Assembly (NCBI RefSeq): GCF_000374045.1
Contig: NZ_KB893329.1
Coordinates: 1-64,000, forward strand
DNA: 64,000 nucleotides
DNA from: Segetibacter koreensis DSM 18137
GTDB lineage: Bacteria; Bacteroidota; Bacteroidia; Chitinophagales; Chitinophagaceae
Direction of reading: 5' to 3'
This document shows positions 1-7,876 of the stretch, one piece after another. The position numbers and the translations under genes are program-made. Positions within the stretch are counted from its first letter, which is position 1. Every line of letters begins with the position of its first letter. The notes beneath the pieces are model-generated. The model was not told the origin of the DNA, did not search any database, and saw only the letters and a list, made by a program, of their open reading frames with translations.

Positions 1-186
1 TTCTTCTTCCAATTGCTTTAATCTGCGAAGTTCGCTAATGCCTAAGCCACCATATTTTTTCTTCCAGTTGTAGAAAGTAGCTTGCGTAATACCCATCTTT
101 CTGCATACTTCTTCCACACTAACTCCAGTCTCTGATTGCTTAATGGCAAAAACAATTTGAGCTTCGGTAAACTTTGATTTTTTCAT
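1..186 (-). CDS. IS3-family transposase OrfA, N-terminal part (runs off the left edge)
   Basis: Sixty-two codons are visible, starting at the ATG at 186-184 and running past base 1. The peptide begins MKKSKFTEAQIVFAIKQSE and continues with a helix-turn-helix (EEVCRKMGITQATFYNWKKK). This is the standard start of IS3-family OrfA, the DNA-binding half of the frameshifted OrfAB transposase. The end of the visible part (LGISELRRLKQLEEE) is the start of the usual leucine-zipper segment. Nothing in the visible part is broken. Whether the element is complete cannot be judged, because OrfB and the other end lie outside the window. Confidence 0.9.
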   Translation of the reverse strand, partial: MKKSKFTEAQIVFAIKQSETGVSVEEVCRKMGITQATFYNWKKKYGGLGISELRRLKQLEEE

Positions 187-268
187 GGTAATTAATCTGC
201 TCTTAAATCTATCAGTAATTACCCGATTTTTCTAATTTAGATTGGTCCAGTTGTATGGGAGGAGGTCA
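1..268 (-). mobile_element. IS3-type insertion sequence, 5' end
   Basis: The element is defined by its OrfA and the 82 bases upstream of it. Reading in the direction of transcription, a plausible terminal inverted repeat starts at 268 with TGACCTCCTCCCATACAACT. IS3 elements typically begin with TG. The partner repeat and any target duplication are outside the window, so the exact outer base is inferred. Confidence 0.6.
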
Positions 269-685
269 ATAGTTCATTCTTTATTTGATAAACTGTTTAG
301 CTCTGCCGCCATCAAGATCCCGATTATAGCTGTCATTACTTTCATTACAACTTACATTATAATGAGGCTACTCTCTTATTTGCCTAAAAGTAAGTACCTG
401 ATAGGATAGACATTTTGCCAATAAAGTGAACAGGAAAAGGAATATCTCGCTTGCAATTGCCAGAACTTCTGCGCAACCAGCCGCAGTTTGAGACGAAACT
501 TGGTTCAGCTCATCCGTCCAAATTCTCTGCAATTAAACGCGAGGTAATCTTTGCTTTTCTTGATTTTTCTTTGGTTACTTTCTTTTCATTCAAGTTAAGG
601 AAAGCAAACAAAGATGAATGTTAACTGAACTAAAAGATAAATGGCTTGCTGACTTAGATAATCTTCCTGATGCAATAGCTTCCTT
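269..685. other. Non-coding stretch beside the insertion sequence
   Basis: I see no convincing gene here. The only recognisable item is one copy of a 28-base motif at 557-584 (ttcttgatttttctttggtt and following bases), which recurs with few changes at 1808-1835. A 36-codon plus-strand frame from 618 ends inside the antisense of the next gene and is probably not used. The stretch looks like residue left by insertion and deletion next to the IS. Confidence 0.4.
557..584. repeat. Dispersed 28-base repeat, copy 1
   Basis: The segment shares about 25 of 28 positions with 1808-1835, centred on ctttggttact. Both copies lie in gene-poor DNA flanking the DinB gene and the decayed PfpI gene. The function is unknown. 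It may be a relic of an older duplicated element. Confidence 0.4.
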
Positions 686-1177
686 TTACACCTTTACCGT
701 AAAACTATTGCTGAGGTCAGTATCGGGTGGAATGTGACCTAACATGCGACACATATTTACTATTTGGCCCTTGTGATGAAACTCGTGGGTAATAACGTGA
801 GTCAGGATTTGTAAAGGAGTTGGATGCTCTTGGGGGTTACCGGAGAATGTTCCGTCTATTTCTACTTCCCATTTATTTTCAAAGTTATGCAGGAAGAAAG
901 CTACCAGGTGGTCGACATGAGTAAAGTGCTGACGGAGGAGCGCTATTGTTTTAGGCTGCTGGTTTTCTAAGGGATCAAAAGGCTGTTGTAGTGTGTAGTG
1001 ACCGAGCCAGTAAAAATAGCAGTAGGCAGTGTGCTTAAGTAAATAACTAATGGTTTTATTATCTAAAGCGGGAACAGGTATGTTAACGTCTTCTTTAACC
1101 TCGTTTTCTAAAAAATCCAGCAACAGTTGCCTTGTATCCCTGACCAGCCCATATTGTTTTTGTAATAAATTTTCCAT
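686..1177 (-). CDS. DinB-fold (DinB/YfiT-like) metal-binding protein
   Basis: This 163-residue protein has the four-helix-bundle pattern of the DinB/YfiT superfamily. The three histidines that normally bind a divalent metal are visible: H49 (LLKHTAY) in helix 2, and H131 and H135 in the conserved THEFHHKGQIVNMCRMLG segment. Related proteins act as thiol-dependent transferases or are damage-inducible with unknown activity, so the substrate cannot be named. The length is normal for the family. The start is the ATG at 1177. The gene stands alone among debris, with no operon partner, but is itself intact. Confidence 0.85.
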   Translation of the reverse strand: MENLLQKQYGLVRDTRQLLLDFLENEVKEDVNIPVPALDNKTISYLLKHTAYCYFYWLGHYTLQQPFDPLENQQPKTIALLRQHFTHVDHLVAFFLHNFENKWEVEIDGTFSGNPQEHPTPLQILTHVITHEFHHKGQIVNMCRMLGHIPPDTDLSNSFTVKV

Positions 1178-1320
1178 CGAAAAAAAGATTGAAAGTATAT
1201 GAAGAACTGCTGCACTTTAGACAATATCACAAGGTGGAAAAGCGAATTCACATTCTGCTGATTAACGAAGTTCGACGCAAGGATGATCAATCTGAGTTGC
1301 TGTCACCGGTACAAAAATAC

Positions 1321-1418
1321 TGTCTGAATTAGGATTAAACAGATTAAGGGATGATAGGATTTTTATAGGAAGGTACAAAATCCTGCATGATTAAATTCTA
1401 TAAATCCTAATTCAGACA
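1321..1418. repeat. 98-base palindromic repeat with perfect 16-base arms
   Basis: The arms tgtctgaattaggatt (1321-1336) and aatcctaattcagaca (1403-1418) are exact reverse complements. The 66 bases between them contain further related pieces (aggattttta, aaatcctgca, aaatcc), so the unit could fold into a long imperfect cruciform. Repeats built on this aggatt/aatcct theme occur between genes in many Bacteroidota, in a REP-like manner. Only one copy was noticed here, at the edge of a decayed gene. Confidence 0.65.
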
Positions 1419-1439
1419 TTAAGAATGACACGAAGCCAT

Positions 1440-1776
1440 AGTTTCGGAAGTCAAAGGCCTTAGCTCTGTTCTCGGATGACCGGGCATACTCTACAGTCTT
1501 TTTTAACCCTCATCAGGTCGGGGTTAATTACGGCGCCTGGTATCCTGGTATCATCAGCCCATCATAGCCTTCTTCCTTTGCGTCCTTCACGTTAATATCC
1601 GTATCCAGCTCGACCGTCCATTCTTTATGCTCTTTGAAACCACGGACTTTTTTCTCGGGCGATACAATATGAACAATGGCTCCTGCCTGTTCCAATGCCT
1701 TCTTCGGCTCAGTAAGTTCTACCTCTTCAAAACCTGTTTCGGTGAGGATAACTATTCTATAGTCAAGGTTACTCAG
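1440..1776 (-). pseudogene. Decayed PfpI/DJ-1 family (type 1 glutamine amidotransferase-like) gene
   Basis: Read on the minus strand from 1776, the frame gives LSNLDYRIVILTETGFEEVE and continues through VHIVSPEKKVRGFKEHKEW to GYDGLMIPGYQAP, then a stop. This is the N-terminal half of a PfpI/DJ-1-like protein. The expected ATG is CTG. The frame shifts right after the LMIPG motif and continues in a second frame as VINPDLMRVKKD, then in a third as VEYARSSENRAKAF. The nucleophile-elbow cysteine and the whole C-terminal half are missing. Two frame changes, a lost start and a truncation make this a clear pseudogene. The protein family is confident; its former role (protein or glyoxal deglycase, or stress protease) is not. 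Confidence 0.75.
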
Positions 1777-1807
1777 AGAACGGTGAAATGAACGAGCCTT
1801 TCCTCCT

Positions 1808-1835
1808 TTCTTGAATTTTCTTTGGTTACTATCTT
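1808..1835. repeat. Dispersed 28-base repeat, copy 2
   Basis: This is the second copy of the motif at 557-584, in the same orientation, just upstream of the lost start codon of the PfpI pseudogene. The two copies bracket the 1.2 kb holding the DinB gene, the palindromic repeat and the pseudogene. Confidence 0.4.
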
Positions 1836-1900
1836 AGTTTCAGCGCAAAGGAAGTGACAGAAGCTGCACTTAACATAAAGCAAACCGCAACTTCTCACAA

Positions 1901-2377
1901 TTATTTGGCAGTAACCGTAAGCGTAGACATTGGTAGCCCCTTTTTGCCAAAGCCCCCACTGTTTCTTTCTATAAACATTTTATTATTTCCAAATAAGGTG
2001 CTCATCGCTGTGGTTTCGGTGGTACATGACTGCACCTTATTGACAAGGGCAGTGTAGAGCTCATCTATTTTATCGGAGAGAGTAACGATTTTAAAAGAAC
2101 TGATGGTATAAACGGTGGTCATAGCGCCACTAACCAGCGTCTTTTTGGGCTTTAGCCATATTTTGATCTGCGTCAACTCATTGTTGTCTCTCATTTCCTG
2201 GATATTGTTAGCTTCGGCAGGCAAGAGTTTAGTTTGTATCTCAAGGTGTTTTTCAACTAACTGTTTAATGTTGCTGGTTGATTCAGATACTTCCCCCAGC
2301 CATAGGTTGCATGTTTTATCCTGGGCAATGGCTACACTACTAACAATCAGGAAACAAGCGAAGAAAATGCTTTTCAT
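1901..2377 (-). CDS. Secreted hypothetical protein
   Basis: The 158-residue protein starts with a clean signal peptide (MKSIFFACFLIVSSVAIAQ, probable cleavage after residue 18 or 19). The mature part is mostly helical, with two cysteines (CNLW near the mature N-terminus and CTTET later) that could form a disulfide in the periplasm. It ends in a glycine/threonine-rich tail. I recognise no family. The start is the ATG at 2377. It has no close same-strand neighbour and is probably a single transcription unit. It is intact, unlike the debris to its left. Confidence 0.6.
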   Translation of the reverse strand: MKSIFFACFLIVSSVAIAQDKTCNLWLGEVSESTSNIKQLVEKHLEIQTKLLPAEANNIQEMRDNNELTQIKIWLKPKKTLVSGAMTTVYTISSFKIVTLSDKIDELYTALVNKVQSCTTETTAMSTLFGNNKMFIERNSGGFGKKGLPMSTLTVTAK

Positions 2378-2801
2378 AAATTAGATCTTTTATTTAATGA
2401 TGGAACGCTAAAATAGCTGAAGATGGTGTGGTGAAAATCATAAATTTTCCATTTTTCTGGTTACGTATGCATAGTCCAGTCCTGCCCCGGTTTCTTTTTG
2501 CTCGCGGCATTGCTTATAAAGGGTATTGTCAGCTTTAATAGTAGCGGTAGGCAGAAAGGCACATCGACATTCCATCAGAGTTGCTTAAGCTTGTACCCTA
2601 AAAGATTTTGCGAGGTTGTTTTCAGGCAGCACGGGTTGTAAGCTGTCATATGATTCGACTGCGTTTCGGAAAGAAAGCAAAGCCGGAGGGCTCCCACGGA
2701 ACAAAATGCTACCTAAAAACGATCGGAACCGTCAGCAACGGTTATAAATCCGCAACATGTTGGTTACCTTCATAAATATTTCTAATTCCCTACTTTTATA
2801 A
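2378..2801. other. Intergenic stretch with one possible minus-strand remnant
   Basis: A 45-codon minus-strand frame (2575-2438) starts MECRCAFLPTATIKADNTLY and ends YAYVTRKMENL. It may be a leftover of a gene, but nothing supports expression. The rest shows no tRNA, repeat or clear promoter. The bases just before 2802 are AT-rich and presumably hold the promoter of the FAD oxidoreductase. Confidence 0.35.
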
Positions 2802-4514
2802 ATGGATAGAAAAAGGTTTATTCAACTTACTGGTCTTGGAATAAGTTCTGTTGCTTATACTTCTGTATTTGGCAGTTCATTAAGCGCTACTTCAAAGCAA
2901 TTAAAGATAAGCGGGGACCATGAGCTATCTGCTGATCTGGTAATAGCAGGAGGAGGTTTAGGTGGTTGCGCTGCAGCATTGGCTGCCTTACGAAACAATA
3001 TAAGCGTAATATTAACTGAGGAAACGGATTGGATTGGTGGCCAGTTGACACAGCAAGGCGTGCCACCGGATGAACATCAGTGGATAGAGACCCGTGGGTG
3101 TACCAAGCTGTATAGAAATGTAAGAAATGAGATAAGGCAGTTTTATATCAGAAATTATCCATTGACAATGAATGTCCGTTTACGGGCAAATCTAAATCCT
3201 GGTGATGGGGCAGTTTCAAAATTATGTCATGAGCCACGGGTGGCTTTAGCTGTGTTGGAAGCAATGCTGCTACCTTACATTAGCTCAGGACAATTAACTC
3301 TATTAACCCAGTATAAAATTGTAGCAGCAGATGTTACGCGAGACAAGGTAAATTCATTAAAAGCAGTTAATACTCTAACGGGCGCCACAATAATATTGTC
3401 GGCCAGGTATTTTGCAGATGCAACCGAATTAGGAGATGTATTGCCACTGACAGGAACGGAATTCGTTACAGGAACAGAATCTGTAAAAGATACAGGTGAA
3501 CTTCATGCACCGCAAAAAGCTGATCCCGATAACCACCAAGCTTTCACAGTTTGTTTTGCAATGGATTATCTAAAGGGTGAAAATCATACAATTGACAAGC
3601 CAAAAGACTATCATTTCTGGCAAAACTTTGTGCCGAAACTAATGCCACCATGGCCGGGAAAGCTGCTTAGCCTTGCCTATTCGCAGCCATCTACACTTAG
3701 GCCCAAGCAACTTGGGTTTCACCCGGAAGGGATCAGTACGGGGGAGGCTCTTAACTTATGGAACTACCGGCGCATTATCAATAGAAACAATTTTACTGAA
3801 GGAAAGTATAGAAGCGACATCACCTGTGTTAATTGGCCGCAGAATGACTATTTGTTGGGAAACCTGATTGGTGTAAGCAATGAAGAGTTTAAGCGGCAAG
3901 TGGACAATGCAAAGCAATTGAGCTTGTCTTTACTGTATTGGTTACAGACCGAGGCCCCACATCCTGATGGTGGACAGGGATGGCCGGGTTTGCGTTTGCG
4001 CAAAGACGTCATAGGAACAGAAGATGGCCTGGCAAAATATCCATACGTTCGCGAAGGCCGACGCATTAAAGCAGTCTTCACGGTAAAAGAAGAACATGTA
4101 GGCGTGGAGAACCGTATTTTGGTAGCCGGAAAAGCATCGGCTGCAAAGGCAGCAGTATTTAAAGACAGTGTTGGGGTAGGAAGTTACCATATTGACCTGC
4201 ATCCAACAACTCGTGGTCAGAATTATATTGATTTTGATTCCTTGCCATTTCAAATTCCGCTCGGCGCATTGATACCTCAACGAATGGAGAACTTTCTTCC
4301 TGCCAATAAAAACATTGGTACGACCCATATTACTAACGGGTGCTACCGGCTGCATCCTGTAGAGTGGAACATAGGTGAGACAGTAGGATCATTAGCAGCG
4401 TTTGCAATTAGTAAAAAAATTACCCCGCGGGAAGTGCTTGAGAAACCCGTAAGATTGCAGGATTTCCAAAGTCTGATAATATCACAAGGCATTGAAATAG
4501 AATGGACCGGATGA
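2802..4514 (+). CDS. Exported FAD-dependent oxidoreductase (FAD_oxidored, PF12831-like)
   Basis: The 570-residue protein has an export-type N-terminus (RKRFIQLTGLG, a weak twin-arginine-like pattern) followed by a Rossmann dinucleotide fold. The GxGxxG motif is at residues 50-55 (GGGLGG), followed by TEETDWIGGQLTQQG, the FAD-contact motif typical of PF12831. The C-terminal part has NIGTTHITNGCYRLHPVEWN, also characteristic. Members are often annotated as FAD-dependent oxidoreductase or, in older records, xanthan-lyase associated, and are commonly found near sugar-degradation genes. The substrate is unknown. The gene is full length and stands alone. The ATG at 2802 is chosen because the export signal starts there. 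Confidence 0.85.
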   Translation: MDRKRFIQLTGLGISSVAYTSVFGSSLSATSKQLKISGDHELSADLVIAGGGLGGCAAALAALRNNISVILTEETDWIGGQLTQQGVPPDEHQWIETRGCTKLYRNVRNEIRQFYIRNYPLTMNVRLRANLNPGDGAVSKLCHEPRVALAVLEAMLLPYISSGQLTLLTQYKIVAADVTRDKVNSLKAVNTLTGATIILSARYFADATELGDVLPLTGTEFVTGTESVKDTGELHAPQKADPDNHQAFTVCFAMDYLKGENHTIDKPKDYHFWQNFVPKLMPPWPGKLLSLAYSQPSTLRPKQLGFHPEGISTGEALNLWNYRRIINRNNFTEGKYRSDITCVNWPQNDYLLGNLIGVSNEEFKRQVDNAKQLSLSLLYWLQTEAPHPDGGQGWPGLRLRKDVIGTEDGLAKYPYVREGRRIKAVFTVKEEHVGVENRILVAGKASAAKAAVFKDSVGVGSYHIDLHPTTRGQNYIDFDSLPFQIPLGALIPQRMENFLPANKNIGTTHITNGCYRLHPVEWNIGETVGSLAAFAISKKITPREVLEKPVRLQDFQSLIISQGIEIEWTG

Positions 4515-4777
4515 CGAAAGCTGAATGGGATGTCACTTTCAAAAGGGATATAGGCCTAATTGCATTTACCGATATGGGTTGTTTACTCTTAGTAATCGTC
4601 CTTACTTGCTGATAGCCGTACATCCTCTTTTAAAATTTCAAGTAAGCATGAGCAATAGCTTTAAAAAATACTTAGTTTAAATTACCCGGTTCAATTTGTA
4701 TTTAAAAAAAACTTTTATTTTGAATTAAATGTCGTTTTCTTAAATAATATAGAGATTAAATCAATTTTCTAAATCGA

Positions 4778-5405
4778 TTGCTTTTTGCTTTAGTGTTTAC
4801 TACTTTCCATTTTGTGGCTCTTGCTGCACCTGCTATTCATGTATGGGAGACACAGCAGCTTACTTTTAAGGCTGCAAATTCTTATAAGAATCCTTTTACG
4901 GATGTTACCGTCTGTGTAGATCTGTCGGGTCCGGGATATGATGATGATAATGAAAGACCTATCGGCCCAACCGCCAGATTCAAAGATTATGTACGCTACC
5001 GTAACGGACAAGGTTATAACTGGGTAAATGTTATTGCTGCATTTCCAATTGGAAGACCGATGATAGTTCGTCCATATGGTGTTGCATGATTCGGCTAAAA
5101 CAACTTTGCGCTCTGCATGGCTGGAATTTGGTACAGGCAGTGCAAAGAACATGGATAATGAAGGTGGCAGGCCTTTTTTCTTTCCCGGCAAAGTGCCTGG
5201 TTATGAAAATTATTTTCTTGACATGGATAAGATCAACCCCGAGTATTTCAAATACCTCGACAGGAAGATCGCCCACCTGAATACTAATGTGTTTGTACCT
5301 TTTATAGAAGTTTCAAGACGAGATGCCGGTTTGCTGTGGTATAAGTATTATGGATGGCCGGAATCTTATTCGCGCTTCATTCAATACATCTTTCCACGCT
5401 AACAG
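4778..5405 (+). pseudogene. Broken secreted glycosidase (DUF5060/DUF4038-like)
   Basis: Two overlapping frames cover one protein. Frame 1 (4778-5089) gives a hydrophobic leader, then AIHVWETQQLTFKAANSY and VTVCVDLSGPGYDDD, and later YRNGQGYNWVNVIAAFP. Frame 2 (from about 5076 to 5402) continues with KTTLRSAWLEFGTGSAKNMD, PGYENYFLDMDKINPEYFKY, VPFIEVSRRDAGLLWYKYYG and SYSRFIQYIFPR. This reads like the N-terminal domain and the start of the (beta/alpha)8 barrel of DUF5060/DUF4038 secreted glycosidases. Frame 1 lacks an ATG (it opens at a TTG), there is a frameshift near 5080, and it ends at TAA (5400-5402), where the family normally continues with a tyrosine. The catalytic C-terminal part is absent. 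Confidence 0.6.
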
Positions 5406-5536
5406 GATTTAAAAAAAGCTTTAAAATGGCTAAATAGGAGAAGTGTTAATTGCAGGCATAAAAAGTAAATGTCGAGGTGAAAATGGGACTCAGTACCGTA
5501 TTATAAGCCTGGTAGTCGCGATAAAAAATTTCTGTC

Positions 5537-6124
5537 TCATCTCTTTTTGATGCCAATCTTCCTTTTTATTTCCCTTGCTTCATTTTCCATTTGTACTGCT
5601 TGTTGCATCATTTCAAAATCTTTTTGGCGTTGGTCCTCTTCTGCGATTACAGAGTCTCTCATTTGTGGATACACTAAATGTAAGCTGTCTGTTATTCTTA
5701 AAAGTTTCACCAAACTCTTATCTTTTTGTAACTTAAGGTAACGGTATTTTGTATCGTTGGCTTTGTATAAATCCAGGTTACTAGCTGTAATGTACCAACC
5801 ACTCGTCATAAAGCAAGCCAATAAAAACAAAGCGACGGTCATCCAAATAAGTTTGGAGGCGTGGTGGTGATGAATAATTTCTTGCTTGACCGGTTGTTTA
5901 AACACTGCAGCGCTTGTTACCATGTTTAGTGATAGTTCGCGCATTTCCTTTTCAGGAAAAGTAATCTTTGGAAAATCGTGTCTAAGGTTTTCTACACTTG
6001 TTTGTATCTCAACAAATGCTTGTCCATAGTCGGGCAAATTCCTAAACATTTCAATTAGCTGATCTATTTTCTTTTCAACCGCATCCATTTTATCTATCAT
6101 TGAATGCATTAATAGTTCATTCAT
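5537..6124 (-). CDS. Coiled-coil/membrane protein of the mobilization operon
   Basis: The 195-residue protein begins with a helical segment (MIDKMDAVEKKIDQLIEMF) likely to form a coiled coil. A stretch with a natural four-histidine run (85-88) follows, then one transmembrane segment at about residues 91-111 (KLIWMTVALFLLACFMTSGW). The charged helical C-terminal half ends in a basic tail (REIKRKIGIKKR). It starts 18 bases after the relaxase stop, so the two are almost certainly co-transcribed. I do not recognise a named family. Its position suggests an accessory that brings the relaxosome to the membrane or to a coupling protein, but that is inference from context. Confidence 0.75.
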   Translation of the reverse strand: MNELLMHSMIDKMDAVEKKIDQLIEMFRNLPDYGQAFVEIQTSVENLRHDFPKITFPEKEMRELSLNMVTSAAVFKQPVKQEIIHHHHASKLIWMTVALFLLACFMTSGWYITASNLDLYKANDTKYRYLKLQKDKSLVKLLRITDSLHLVYPQMRDSVIAEEDQRQKDFEMMQQAVQMENEAREIKRKIGIKKR

Positions 6125-6142
6125 AACTTTTTGTTTTAACCC

Positions 6143-7099
6143 TTAACGATGTAGCCCTCTTTTTTTAGATTTTTTCTTTTTGCGTTGATGTTCTTTTAAT
6201 AATTCTTGTGGAGTTAGCGTCTTGTTTTCTTCGGGTTTCAGCAGTATTTCTGCAATCGTTTCTGTACGTGAACTTATTTTACTTTTGAGGATATTTTGCA
6301 ATTGCTGGCCAGCAGAAGCTGAAGAATAGTGGCGGGTACCGTTTATTGCCGGGGCATTAAGATGTAATAATTGTTGATTTAATGCGATTGTTTTTTCAAG
6401 GTTACCTAAAGAAAATTGTCTGTCTACCTTGCTGCCTTTAAAAATATCGTCTTGTATTTTAAAACTTATTCCCTGCTTTTCTTGTGTTTGTCCCTTGTAC
6501 TTATATTGCACTTCTATGCCGCGTTGTTGTAACTTTTTTTCCAGGTCCTGCAGCGTATTGCAATAGGGTAATGCCTCCATGATTTCGTTATAAACCTTGT
6601 ATTTATTTGCCTCAGATTTTCGTAACGCCGGGAAATTAGTCAGGTCAAGATTTTTACTTATTGCCGGAACAAGATCGTATTGTTGCGTTAGCTGCTGGGC
6701 TATTTTTTTCCCCCGTAAACCTAAATAACTATCTGAAATTGACTTGCCATTATCATTAACCATGTTGGCAACAATATGCAAATGAAGATGTCTGCGGTCT
6801 GTATGTTTTGTAATGGCATACTGTGTGTCAACGACGCCAAACTTTTTAAGATATTCTTTTGCAATCTTCGCCATGTGTTCGTCGCTTAATTTTTCCCCGG
6901 GATAAAAACTTAAACAGCAGTGAAAACAGGCTTTTTGTTTTCCTGGTCTCCTTTGCTGCTGCACCAGGAAATCCTCCGCCATTACCCTAAAATCGTGAAC
7001 TCGTATTCCTTCACATTCCAAAACTTCAGCCCCAGGTTTGTTTACTATATAGCGGCAGGCATGGTAAAAAGAATGACCGGAAAAGACTTTGCTAACCAT
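6143..7099 (-). CDS. Relaxase / mobilization nuclease (MOBP type)
   Basis: This 318-residue protein is the DNA-nicking enzyme of a mobilizable element. Visible features are a likely catalytic tyrosine Y17 (ACRYIVNKPGAEV) and the metal-binding three-histidine motif H104-x-H106-x-H108 followed by N112 (RRHLHLHIVANM), as in PF03432 relaxases. After the nuclease domain comes a helical middle region (LQDLEKKLQQRGIEVQYKYK), then a very basic C-terminus (HQRKKKKSKKRG). The length is typical of the short Bacteroidota relaxases. Its start overlaps the MobC stop by 8 bases, showing translational coupling. The enzyme would nick an oriT, probably the palindrome upstream of MobC. Confidence 0.93.
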   Translation of the reverse strand: MVSKVFSGHSFYHACRYIVNKPGAEVLECEGIRVHDFRVMAEDFLVQQQRRPGKQKACFHCCLSFYPGEKLSDEHMAKIAKEYLKKFGVVDTQYAITKHTDRRHLHLHIVANMVNDNGKSISDSYLGLRGKKIAQQLTQQYDLVPAISKNLDLTNFPALRKSEANKYKVYNEIMEALPYCNTLQDLEKKLQQRGIEVQYKYKGQTQEKQGISFKIQDDIFKGSKVDRQFSLGNLEKTIALNQQLLHLNAPAINGTRHYSSASAGQQLQNILKSKISSRTETIAEILLKPEENKTLTPQELLKEHQRKKKKSKKRGLHR

Positions 7100-7448
7100 G
7101 ATTTAGTTTTTGTAGCAGGACATCCAATTGGCTTCTGTAATTTTCAAAGTAGACCATTGTCTTAAGCATCCCTTCCTTATGGCTGTTTTTTGCCAGTTGA
7201 TTCAGGTTGTTTGACATTCCTACAAGTTGCCTGACAAATTGCCTTTCCTCTTCACTTAGCCTGGTCATTACCACTTCATTTATCGCGATTTGACGTATAT
7301 ATGCAGAGGGTTTTATTCCGGCTTTTGAAGCTTTTTGCCGGATGATAAAGTATTCGGTTTTGGTAAATCTTACGCATGCCCGTATTTCTCTTTTGATCAT
7401 TTTGGCTGGTCTGCCAGCTTTCTTTTTAGGCGATCTCACTTTTTCCAT
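7092..7448 (-). CDS. MobC-like relaxosome accessory protein
   Basis: The 118-residue basic protein has a ribbon-helix-helix N-terminus (IRACVRFTKTEYFIIRQKAS, then GIKPSAYIRQIAIN). A helical C-terminal half contains LSEEERQFVRQLVGMSNNLN and QLAKNSH, the signature of PF05713 MobC proteins. MobC binds near oriT and helps the relaxase open the DNA. It is first in the mob operon and overlaps the relaxase gene by 8 bases. The ATG at 7448 precedes a lysine/arginine-rich arm (EKVRSPKKKAGRPAK) that probably also contacts DNA. Confidence 0.9.
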   Translation of the reverse strand: MEKVRSPKKKAGRPAKMIKREIRACVRFTKTEYFIIRQKASKAGIKPSAYIRQIAINEVVMTRLSEEERQFVRQLVGMSNNLNQLAKNSHKEGMLKTMVYFENYRSQLDVLLQKLNHG

Positions 7449-7503
7449 CTTACTTCATTTTCTGGTTTTTGAAACTGTTTCCTTTAGCGACCAACGGGAG
7501 TAA

Positions 7504-7559
7504 AAGGCGAGCGTGATGGTCGAACCGGTTTTTTGTTCGACAACAACACCGCTCGCCTT
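7504..7559. other. Candidate origin of transfer (oriT): imperfect inverted repeat
   Basis: The arms aaggcgagcgtgatggtcga (continuing to 7525) and gttcgacaacaacaccgctc (7535-7559) pair at both ends (aaggcgagcg with cgctcgcctt; tcgaac with gttcga) around an unpaired spacer. The loop is short and T-rich. It lies about 55 bases upstream of the MobC start, where oriT sits in many Bacteroidota mobilizable elements. It could instead be a terminator, but no gene ends toward it. Confidence 0.45.
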
Positions 7560-7876
7560 AATTTTATACCATCTTTAGGGCGGGCAGTTGCTTTTTGTTT
7601 GTGTGGTCTTTCAAAGTTTATTTTTATAGCTTACTACATTAGATCCTCTTGCCATTTTACCTCCATAGAGGTTTTAACCCCCTTCTGGTGGTCCATGTCT
7701 TTTGCCTGGACCCAAATGCATCTAACGCCTTTTTATAGCGCCAATGCCTCCTAAAACGCAATCTGGCTTCAATTGGCCAATGTCATCCTACAACACTGTT
7801 ATTTTTAAAAAAATAAAACTTGTTGGTTCCGGCCAATGTGACATTCATAGTATTAGTTTTCGGGATAAAAGTTCTT
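7560..7876. other. Intergenic stretch between the mob operon and the conserved small gene
   Basis: No gene is convincing here. A 73-codon plus-strand frame (7533-7754) has an irregular, cysteine/phenylalanine-rich composition and starts inside the oriT-like palindrome, so I reject it. The ninemer ggccaatgt occurs twice, in the stretch from about 7778 to 7845 (once before tcatcc, once before gacatt), and could be part of a binding region. Otherwise nothing is seen. Confidence 0.35.

Noticed and set aside
618-728. 36-codon plus-strand ORF beginning MLTELKDKWL
   Set aside because: The second half is antisense to the DinB gene and there is no promoter or homology; at most a scrap.
2438-2575. 45-codon minus-strand ORF beginning MECRCAFLP
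   Set aside because: Coding-like in part, but no promoter, partner or recognisable family; mentioned only as a possible remnant.
5861-5872. Run of four histidines in the mob membrane protein as an engineered tag
   Set aside because: It is internal (residues 85-88), short and in normal codon context; a natural sequence.
7533-7754. 73-codon plus-strand ORF
   Set aside because: It starts inside the candidate oriT palindrome, has irregular composition, no start context and no neighbour on its strand.
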